Below are positions 56,265 to 64,000 of a stretch of 64,000 nucleotides of DNA, piece after piece. The notes under the pieces were generated by a model. The model made no database searches, was not told the DNA's origin, and was given only the letters and a program-made list of their open reading frames with translations. Every line of letters starts with the position of its first letter. The first letter of the stretch is position 1. A program made the position numbers and the translations under genes. Source of the DNA: Euclidia mi (taxonomy: Eukaryota; Arthropoda; Insecta; Lepidoptera; Erebidae); NCBI GenBank assembly GCA_944739405.2, contig OX123185.2, positions 4,895,840-4,959,839 of the forward strand. Reading direction: 5' to 3'.

Positions 56265-56690
56265 TAGCGGGTCTTAATCGCGTTAACTTAACTTATTTAA
56301 GGTATAAATACCTATTTGTTTCCGACGTTTCGCCCGTCTTGCACCGAGCTTGGTCGCGGAGAGACTGATGAGAGCTCAGCGCCGTCTTGTGGAAGTGCGG
56401 GTTTTGGCACCTACCCTCACTTGGTCTTTATTTAAGTTCGCAATGTCGGTACTCCGACACACTACACTAATGACGTCTACACACTGTTGAGATTTATCAC
56501 TGCGGCGGTGTTAACACTTGCTGATGACTGGATTCCAAGTAGCCGATAATCTATATCCATCCTCCCGGTTGAAATTGTTATATTTCTTGATTTCCACCGC
56601 TTCACGTACTATCCTGGAGTAATAGTGACGATCGGTCGATAAGACTTGTGGTTGATGCAGTTCTATCCAGTGGTTTGGTCCAGACTCCAC
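56265..56690 (-). pseudogene. Penelope-like element 3' end
   Basis: On the minus strand HWIELHQPQVLSTDRHYYSR then IVREAVEIKKYNNFNREDGY and RLSATWNPVI match the region that ends the endonuclease-bearing protein of Penelope-like retroelements. About 55 codons are readable within a longer frame (56,511-56,801) whose N-terminal part is unrelated. Downstream, GACGGGCGAAACGTCGGAAA in the 3' UTR is a phrase often seen in this group. RT and the GIY-YIG core are absent. The assignment rests on the C-terminal motif only. Confidence 0.65.
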
Positions 56691-56699
56691 GCTTTTTAA

Positions 56700-57882
56700 A
56701 TCCTTAAACATCTTAATATAATATATACAAACGGAAAATTTAATGATTTTTATAAATACACTTGTTTTGTTGTAATAAAAACAAAACAAACACAAATACA
56801 TTCGGATATTTGAAATGATTCAATAGTTGTCGAAACGACTAATGAAGTTTATTTTATTTGGTTGTTGAAATGCAATACTGAAGTCACAAATATTGTGACT
56901 ACGATAAAATAAACCTAATTAACATTCGATCAGAACGATTTAAAGTGCAGTGTCTTGTACCACTAATGGATCGAATAACCAAAATAATTAACGAACGAAT
57001 GACTATCGTACAAGTTATACTGGAACTCCAGTTAATGATAATACAATCAAGACTCCTCTAATAGTGTGTTGTTAAGAATTCATTCATCAGTCCTCTAATA
57101 CTAAGTCTTAAATATTTTGAAGTAAATAAATACAGCTTAACTTACAGCAAATATACAGTAATCGTGTGGTTCTGATATTTTATTCTGATTGTATGTGTTT
57201 TAAATGTTTTATTTAAAAGACGCATTAGGAATGTATCATATATCCTTCATTGCGAGAACTTCACAAATATACAACTAACTGATATAAAGGCCCAATTGAC
57301 ATAAGATCACACTATGAATCACATATAATATTACAGCATTTGGAGATCAATACCTGAACACTGCTGGCTGCCGTAACCTCTACGTCATCGGCACACTCAT
57401 AAATATTTGAGTAATAATTTACTAGTCTCAATTGTATAACCACAGTCAGAACCGACAGTCTGGCCTTTAAATCTAAACATGCTTCCCTGAAGATTATGTA
57501 TCAAATATAAACCAAACTTATCTCAAGCTAATCAGCATTTGACAAACATTCCTATAAATGTCATACACCTGGAGTTAAGCCTGATACAATAACGCGAGTG
57601 ATACTAAATTGACTGTTCTCCCTCATTTGAATTCTGTGAGCGATGTGTTTTGAAAGCTTGGGGCGATCCGAAGGACGGACCAGCCGGTTTCAATTTTGCA
57701 TTAATATCGCATCGATATCTATTGTGTTTTGTTTGGATACGATGAATCATGTTTGTCCACCGTACGATTAAATTATTCTGAGCGGGGTGTCGTTTAGTTT
57801 TGAATCTGATAGTTTAGGTTGCCTGGGAGATCGTTCTTACCGATATTATGTTTAAATGTGGTGTAAAATTAATTGTAGGTAT
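56700..57882. other. No recognised gene
   Basis: No supported coding frame. TAGGTTGCCTGGGAGATCGT near 57,818 resembles the repeat tail at 16,395. Confidence 0.5.
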
Positions 57883-58115
57883 CATCATCATCAGCCTTTG
57901 ATAGTCCACTGCTGGAATAGGCCTCTCCTTTGAAAGGAGGAATTGGCCTACTATACCACGCTGGCCAAGCGGGTTGGTATAGGGTTTGTATCAAGTTTTC
58001 CTTCTCTTACAGTGCTGTTCTCTGCATACTATGCTCCCTCTGTCGGCTCTTACGACACCCATGGGATGATATGGCGTGGTGACAATTCGTATTCTCAATC
58101 CGTCACCACACGGAC
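57883..58115 (-). mobile_element. SINE C, full-length
   Basis: CATCATCATCAGCCTTTGAT at the left through CGTCACCACACGGACA at the right, nearly identical to 31,053-31,288 over 230 bp. The target duplication is not obvious. Confidence 0.9.
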
Positions 58116-59037
58116 ACTTATTATTAATGCAAAACTGAGGGTTGAAAAACGCTTCAGAATCCATGCGTAAACAAGGCTAGCTTTCATATTAGCGATATTA
58201 AATCATTATATTTTCCAATACCTAAAATTTGTCTTATGAGACTCTCTACAGCAATTCAGGGGCTCAAACTCAAGTACATTATAGAATATACTGTTATGAT
58301 AAATTAGATTTGCAGTTAAAATTATTAAGACTTATAAGAAATACACCCATTATTACCAAAAGCCTTACTCTTGTTGTATGACTCTTTTATAAACGGTATA
58401 GTAACAAACAGTTATATATACTACCTTTCTTCACAATTCGGATGAGAAATTCAAAGAGCAGGTATAAAGGGAAGGAAGGAAAACAAAAGCATATTAAGTA
58501 AAATACCACTTTACAAAACCGATATCAATCTTCTGCAGTCATTTGTTGCCGAATACGTTTATAAAGCTATACAGCTAATTAATTGCTACAGATACTGCTG
58601 ATCACCTTAAAGTGGGTCATCGGTTCACACCACACCATTACGTTCTAACATCTGATCGGTCATTACCCGCCCATGGCGCGGGCGTGCACCCCGCGCTCAC
58701 CATCGCATGCTATTTAACATGGAAAAATTCACCTCAGCTTTATTTTAAAACTACCCACTTGATTAGATTAGACATTGCGAACGTTTTACTCGTATTTAAG
58801 GCTTCCAAAATGAATTAAATATAATATATCGTGATACTGCTGTTGTGCAACGGTTTCTGTAAAAAAAACGACTGTTTTAAGTCAGGACTCTACGTTTTAC
58901 GACTGAAAGGCCACTGAGTCGAATGAAAGAGGTCGTGATGAGTATGAGTATATTCTGCATTAGATAGAGCTCTATCAATACTATAACATCGGCAAATCGC
59001 TATCATTAGCTTATCCCGATTATGATCTAATTGTGTA
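58116..59037. other. No recognised gene
   Basis: No supported coding frame or repeat partner. Confidence 0.5.
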
Positions 59038-59578
59038 CATATAACATTCTGCCGTTACTGACTGACTGACAGACAACGCACATCATCATCGGCCCTGTAT
59101 ATATACTGCCCCATTGCTGGGCATGGGCCTCTTCTCTCTATGAGAAGGGTAAGGCCATAGTCCATAACGCTGGCCAAGTGCGGATTGGCAGACTGCACAT
59201 GTATTTCGAGAACATTATGGAGAACTCTCAGACATGCAGATTTCCTCACGGTGTTTTCCTTCATCGATAAGCAAGCGATAATTAACAGTTTAATACCTAC
59301 GCACTTAACTTCGAAATGTTATTGGTGCGTGCCGTGGATTCGAACCAGAGACACTCAGACCCTCTGCGTAGCAGTCTGTCGGTCTCTCCACTCAGCTATC
59401 GCTACTATCAGGCAACGCTCAGCCAAAACCTTTAGGCACAAGAAGCTAAAATTTGGCATGTATGTTCTTTGGGGACCGTAGGGATGCCCTAAAAAGAGAT
59501 TTCTCAAAATGTCTACGTGATCGGGCTGAAACGAATAAATTAAAAAAGAAGTGTGTATCTAGCTGCGGTCATCCTCTA
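59038..59578 (-). repeat. Repeat L, split by SINE B
   Basis: The left part carries GTTACTGACTGACTGACAGA. After the SINE, the right part continues CTCAGCCAAAACCTTTAGGC, CATGTATGTTCTTTGGGGAC and AGCTGCGGTCATCCTCTA, the reverse complement of the family order. CAACGC on both sides (about 59,075 and 59,412) looks like a short target duplication. Confidence 0.8.
59081..59404 (-). mobile_element. SINE B, complete tRNA-derived copy
   Basis: On the minus strand AGCGATAGCTGAGTGGAGAG (A box), CTCTGGTTCGAATCCACGGC (B box), then TTAAGTGCGTAGGTATTAAA, GTGAGGAAATCTGCATGTCT and CAGTCTGCCAATCCGCACTT. It ends GCCCAGCAATGGGGCAGTAT and ...CCGATGATGATG. The head is related to that of SINE A, while the tail block and GATGATG end are those of the RTE LINE and SINE C. 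Confidence 0.9.
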
Positions 59579-60241
59579 TCAGATAGGAGCCTACTACTCT
59601 ACGTTTAAACATAGATCTGAATATAAAGCTTATTTACAGAAGCAAGAGTACTCGAGACGAATCGTAAGCATTCCTTGTGGTTCGCGCATGAAATTCCTAT
59701 AAAGATTAAGAACATATTTAACAGTCACATATGTTTGGGTGTATGTTAAAAACAGATTAAGACTATTATATACATAATAATAACAGTCTTACACAGAAAA
59801 CTGACATATTGATACTCTAACGTTAACAAAGCACGTGGTGATAAAATCTATATAAATTAATTTATTTTTAAGAACATTTGACAAAGTAATTTGTTATAAT
59901 TACTGAATAGAACAGCGCGATTTACTAATACTTACTGATAATAAATAAATTTGCTTTCGAAATTAGAAGCCTAAATATGCTAATATTATAATAATATTTT
60001 ACAACCTAATTTGAATGTGGCTCATACAATTAGTAGGTATAGCAATAGGTACCTATACGGTACGCGGTACGCCAATTACCAATAAGCGCTTACGAATAAT
60101 TACGCGTTATTCTGTCTGCTTAAAAACCTTCGGTAGCCTCATTCTAATACAGCCAGGTTTTAAAGTTGTCACCTATCATATAAAACAGTGCTTTGACCAC
60201 GGCTTGGGTAATCTACGCCTTTGGGACAGATAAAAGGTATT
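59579..60241. other. No recognised gene
   Basis: AT-rich with no supported feature. Confidence 0.55.
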
Positions 60242-60252
60242 TATTCACCTTT

Positions 60253-60446
60253 CATCATCAGCACCAGCCTTTAACAGTCCACTGCTGGACCAGGCCTCTC
60301 CTTTGAAATGAGGAATTGGCCTACTATACCACGCTGGCCAAACGGGTTGGTATAGGGTTTGTATCAAGTTTTCCTTCCTCACAGTGTTGTTCTCTGCATA
60401 ATATGCTCCCTCTGTCGGCTCTTACGACACCCTTATTCTTGAACAC
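60253..60446 (-). mobile_element. SINE C, 5'-truncated, with perfect 11-bp target duplication
   Basis: TATTCACCTTT at 60,242-60,252 and 60,447-60,457 flanks it. The 3' triplet end is intact (CATCATCAGCACCAGCC on the plus strand). The 5' end is cut after the GGCTCTTACGACACCC block. Truncation at the 5' end only is typical of target-primed insertion. Confidence 0.95.
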
Positions 60447-60457
60447 TATTCACCTTT

Positions 60458-61179
60458 ATTCTCGAATAATTACTCGATTGAGACCCATTATAAAAATATT
60501 CGTATACGATTACTTGTGATTGAACCTGGATTCACACTTTGCATTAACGCACTCATATTGTGTGTCATATACATCATTATATGTTCCATCCAGCCTATAA
60601 GTGGTTTACTTGGAAGGTAAATAATTCATAAACATAAAGCAATGCCATTATCAACAGTACCTGGACGATCGAGCTTCTCTCGGATTTTTTTTGGTCAATC
60701 GTGTTTTCTTAAAATGAATGCTAGCTAGTTCGATTTATCGCCTTCGAAACACCCTGCATACTACATTTCATCAAAATCACTGGAGCCATTGCTGAGATTC
60801 AGATTCAAGAATTGCGTTCAGAGGTCTTAGATGGATGTAACAATCTTAACTCGTTATAAACATTCAAACAGTAAGATTTTCTCAATTTAAACATGCAGCA
60901 GAAAGAACAGTGGCAAGAAGGAGTATTAAAACTATATGCGGAGTGGATTGTCCCACCATGTATCAGGGCGTGATAGGTTAGTTTTTCCCTCGAGCTTACA
61001 TTTCCCTCGCTATCTAATCCTTTCACGGATAAAAGCATCAGCCCCGCACGTTCCACAGAAACCGCGTTTTCCTTTTCTCTACGTAAAATATTTAAAGGAC
61101 GCTTGTCTAACCTCAAATTTGAAAACTAGTGAATAAATCTGTGTGTATTACAATATAATTCTAATGTGCCAGAGAGTAC
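60458..61179. other. No gene; one short repeat fragment
   Basis: GCCTTCGAAACACCCTGCAT, then ATTTCATCAAAATCACTGGA at about 60,740-60,790, resembles a common small moth repeat. No coding frame is supported elsewhere. Confidence 0.45.
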
Positions 61180-61285
61180 CTAAAATGGCAAAAAACTGAA
61201 CCTTTATAGATTCGCCCTGTCTATCTGTCTGTCAGTCCGTATGACACAGCCATTTTATTCTGAAACTATTGAGATTACCTACATA
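61180..61285 (+). repeat. Repeat P copy
   Basis: AAATGGCAAAAAACTGAACC, TTTATAGATTCGCCCTGTCT, ATGACACAGCCATTTTATTC, and TGAAACTATTGAGATTACC match the inverse of 9,652-9,773. Confidence 0.7.
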
Positions 61286-61534
61286 TTTTTTTGATTTTCT
61301 TGAACTGTGTTAAGAATCTGGTCTTCGGCACAATTTCACTACGGTTTTTACCTCTGTATGGCGAGCGACTTTGCGTTGATGTTACTGGAAAGGTGGTAGG
61401 CGATCGGGAGCGCAACGGAAACATGTTAGTCCAAAGTATTATCGTACCAATATGCAGAGAATTGTTCAGCACCCATATCACTGTTGTTGACAATATCAAA
61501 CTGGTACAAAATATGCATCGTGCTATCTCCGGGA

Positions 61535-63168
61535 TATTCAAAATTCAAATTCAAATTCAAAATCCTTTATTCATTTGGGTCACAATGTGACGCTTATGAA
61601 CGTCAAAATAATAAATTTATAAAGTAATTACTTATAGACTCTACATTTACATTTACTGCCACGTTCGCAAAGCAATAGGTAGAACCATTAGAAAGAACGG
61701 GCAATAAAACTCACGGTCACTCTTTTTCATCGCCAGGTTTTGCATAATACGCATAATTTACACTTTGTAAGGTGCTGCAACTGTTACACCTTCTATATCA
61801 CTTGTATATATTTACTGTACTTAATAATACTCAAGTATAATACTTTTGATGTTTATTTGGTTAGCCTCCTCAGAATAGACATGGTGAAACAGGAGCATCC
61901 ACTTACATTATATATACCTAATAATGCAGGCAATCCGCGAAAGTGATCAGAACCATGATGGAAATGATGCAGTTAAATATTAAAATCTAATACCAGCCCG
62001 CAAGACCGTCATCGACTAGTCATCGAAAGTAGCACCCGTTCACGAGTATGACGCATGTGCCAGCCATAATTCTTCTCGCCATATAAGAGGGACAGGGATG
62101 ACCCGACACACGACGCCACCACAAGAAATGACATTTTAGTGAGCATGACGACAACGGTATACGAACCAGCAGTAAGAAACAATCTATTGGTATACAGACC
62201 ATGACCGCCAATTAACTCCATTTTCCAGATCGTTATTATTAACATAAGTAAGTGGAACGCGTGAAGGAATGCAAATGTAGAAAAAATTTTGTGAAGGTGA
62301 CAAGTGAACAATTATATGATCAGAGATAAATAATGTTAAACTACATTCAACAAATCATAAAAATATCCAAATCCTGCAAAATCATGTGTTCACGAGGCAC
62401 CTCCACTTAACATGTAAATAAAATAATCGTGAGTTAAACAAGCCCAAGCTTATCCCCACGGTGTCTTATCATTTAAAAATTCCTTAATAGTGTAATAACC
62501 CCTTTGTAAAAGAAAGTTCCTAATTGTCCGTTTGTATTTGTGCATGGGTAAATTCATTATTTCAAGAGGCAATTTGTTGAAAAATCGTATACCAATCCCC
62601 GCAAATGAGTTCTGAACTTTATGTAGACGGTAGTTAGTTCCCACCAGTTTATGCTTATTCCTTGTGTTCACTTTGTGCAAATCACTATTTTTGCAGTGTA
62701 GAATTAAGTTTTTCTTAATGTACATTAAGTTAGCATATATATATTGCGATGCAACTGTCAATATATCTACTTCTTTAAATTTATCACGTAAAGAATCTCT
62801 AGCACCTAACTTATAAATTGCACGTATGGCCCTTTTTTGAATGACAAAAATAGTCTGTATATCAGCAGCTGTACCCCATAACATTATTCCGTAAGACATT
62901 ACGCTGTGAAAATAACTAAAGTAAACTAGTCTAGCAGTATCTATATCTGTGAATTCCCTAACTTTTCTAACTGCAAACGCTGCAGAACTAAGTTTTACTG
63001 CGAGACAGGATATTTGGGCGCCCCACTGAAGCTTACTATCTAAAGTAAGACCTAAGAATACGGTTGATTCGACTAGTTGAATTGTTTCCTTATTTAAAAT
63101 TATATTAGTAGGAACACTTTTGACATTAGGCAAAGAGAATTTAACACATTTCGTTTTGCTAGTTTAGG
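61535..63168 (-). mobile_element. CR1/Jockey-group LINE, second copy, 5'-truncated
   Basis: Same family as 50,186-52,186. The minus strand carries the C-terminal frame, then a longer 3' UTR sharing AGTGGATGCTCCTGTTTCAC, TTATTGCCCGTTCTTTC and GACGTTCATAAGCGTCA with the first copy. It ends in TTTGAATTTGAATTTGAAT. The upstream end abuts the LTR of another element at about 63,168. Confidence 0.9.
62450..63165 (-). pseudogene. C-terminal part of LINE reverse transcriptase
   Basis: Minus-strand TKCVKFSLPNVKS opens just inside the junction. FLGLTLDSKLQWGAQISCLA, VYFSYFHSVMSYGIMLWGTA, FVIQKRAIRAIYKLGAR and RNKHKLVGTNYRLHKV follow, ending FLNDKTPWG and stop. It aligns along its full length with 50,860-51,556 of the other copy and has no internal stop. 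The RT catalytic part is not present in the window. Confidence 0.9.
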
Positions 63169-63355
63169 TATCGTCGTCCTTGGGATATGGAATGAGACAC
63201 TGTTTGACGGATGACACGTTTATTGTGTTCGCGCTAGGTACGCGAGTAAGTGAGTGAACCATGAATACAGTTGTACATCATATATATAGCTTAAGCATAC
63301 ACAGACAATATTAGTATGGATACAACTTTATTTGTAGTTGTAGGTAACCCCTACA
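63169..63355 (-). repeat. Probable 3' LTR
   Basis: Begins TGTAGGGGTTACCTACAAC on the minus strand. It contains ACAAATAAAGTTG, CTATATATATGATG (TATA-like) and ACAATAAACGTG (polyadenylation-like), and ends near CCAAGGACGACGATACC. It is bordered upstream by a polypurine tract. The exact end is uncertain because it does not finish in an obvious CA. Confidence 0.55.
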
Positions 63356-63372
63356 ACATTCCTCCCCTTTTT
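63356..63372 (-). other. Polypurine tract
   Basis: Minus-strand AAAAAGGGGAGGAATGT lies directly before the TG of the LTR. This is the position and composition of a plus-strand primer in LTR elements. Confidence 0.6.
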
Positions 63373-63689
63373 GAAAAAAAAATACAACAATATTACTTAA
63401 AAAGGTACAATATTTTAACATTAAATACATTGGTTTGTTATGCAGAGTTACTAAGTTGATACACATTACAATACAAAAGATAAGGCAATAATGTTGTGAA
63501 TGTAATTCTATACCGAATATAATACAAGTATCAACTTTCACTGGGAACATTTGCAGGTGTTAGAATAACGGTGGTCCTAAGCGATAATACCTATAACAAA
63601 TTGAATACACACGTTATGATAACACAATAATTACAATAACAAGTAGAAATTAAGGTTTAGTTTTATAGACACATACATACGTTTTGACA

Positions 63690-63959
63690 TCAGGCATATG
63701 CAGTTGTAGGTTGTTGACCAACTTTGTCAATCTGGTTTAAGGATATGGCGGAAATCACTTCTTTCCTGGTCCATTTCTTTAATCCACGTTTACATCTCGA
63801 TAACATTATGCAGGAACCAATCAGCAATAATAATACCATAATTATTGTTACAATAATTGAATACTTTTCTATCTGTTGTTCTAACGAGCTATTGCTTGCA
63901 TTGTTTGCACCGTTTTGCGCAATTACAATTTCTTCATTTTTACTGTAACTTTTACCCAT
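63690..63959 (-). CDS. Small predicted myristoylated membrane protein of LTR element (89 aa)
   Basis: The protein begins MGKSYSKNEEIVIAQNG: Gly2 with Ser6 and Lys7 fits the N-myristoylation consensus. A polar, Asn-rich stretch (residues 16-30) leads to one strongly hydrophobic segment (residues 34-54, IIVTIIMVLLLLIGSCIML). A short basic stretch follows (RCKRGLKKWTRKE), then a tail ending QQPTTAYA. It has no signal peptide and no enzymatic motif. The ATG is the natural start because the myristoylation signal requires it. The frame is 330 bp from the LTR, on the same strand. Its role is unknown to me; membrane anchoring of an element particle or an envelope-accessory function is inference only. 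Confidence 0.6.
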   Translation of the reverse strand: MGKSYSKNEEIVIAQNGANNASNSSLEQQIEKYSIIVTIIMVLLLLIGSCIMLSRCKRGLKKWTRKEVISAISLNQIDKVGQQPTTAYA

Positions 63960-64000
63960 TGTATTAAGCTAAGAGTGTATATAAATGTGTAAAAACTTGT

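Larger units (their letters stand above)
63169..64000 (-). mobile_element. LTR retroelement, 3' part, continues beyond right edge
   Basis: Reading the minus strand: a small open frame, 330 bp of non-coding sequence, a purine tract, then a roughly 185-bp LTR-like block beginning TGTAGGGGTTACC. Only one end is in the window, so neither the second LTR nor a target duplication can be seen, and the superfamily is uncertain. Confidence 0.6.

Noticed and set aside
56511..56801. Whole 96-codon frame as a complete small protein
   Set aside because: Only its C-terminal 55 residues match Penelope-like proteins; the N-terminal part is translated AT-rich flank.

Overview
The window looks like non-coding, transposon-dense DNA from an insect, most likely a moth or butterfly. 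I inferred this from the kinds of repeats present: RTE-type LINEs ending in ATG-triplet tails, tRNA-derived SINEs, BEL/Pao and Tc1 elements, a Penelope-like remnant, and several short repeat families that resemble lepidopteran ones. No family name was checked against a library. I found no convincing host protein-coding gene, rRNA or functional tRNA. Nearly all long reading frames belong to mobile elements or are antisense shadows of them.

Layout. 1-1,655: 5'-truncated R1/LOA-like non-LTR element on the minus strand, running off the left edge. 1,650-3,480: direct and tandem repeats and a TAGG-rich tract. 3,917-6,740: first copy of a 2.8 kb duplicated segment whose second copy lies at 36,897-40,600. 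6,741-12,650: scattered SINEs and short repeats. 12,657-15,215: recent RTE-type LINE with a perfect 14-bp target duplication and an open 851-codon frame. 15,850-16,290: hAT-like MITE. 21,367-23,447: BEL/Pao element with 232-bp LTRs and a deleted pol. 25,087-28,600: SINEs and abundant short repeats. 30,222-31,001: second, broken RTE copy. 32,257-32,830: 574-bp foldback. 34,043-35,696: dead Tc1-type transposon. 36,133-36,297: GC-rich MITE. 39,695-40,552: LINE 3' end inserted into the second copy of the duplication. 46,480-47,616: LINE with an internal inversion of the twin-priming type. 50,186-52,186 and 61,535-63,168: two copies of one CR1/Jockey-group LINE. 56,265-56,690: Penelope-like 3' end. 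63,169-64,000: 3' part of an LTR element carrying a small frame with a predicted myristoylation signal and one membrane segment.

How the parts relate. The RTE LINE and two SINE families (called B and C here) share the same 3' end (a GATGATG tail after a CAGCAGTGGAC-type block), and the two SINE C copies with clear duplications carry 11-bp ones. This is what is expected if the LINE enzyme mobilises the SINEs. Several insertions are nested: SINE C in repeat L, SINE B in repeat L, a LINE in repeat H, and a LINE in the duplicated segment. Together they give a relative history of the locus. A second theme is a set of near-perfect short palindromes with arms of 18-31 bases and loops of 1-4 bases, one of which breaks a transposase at its catalytic motif.
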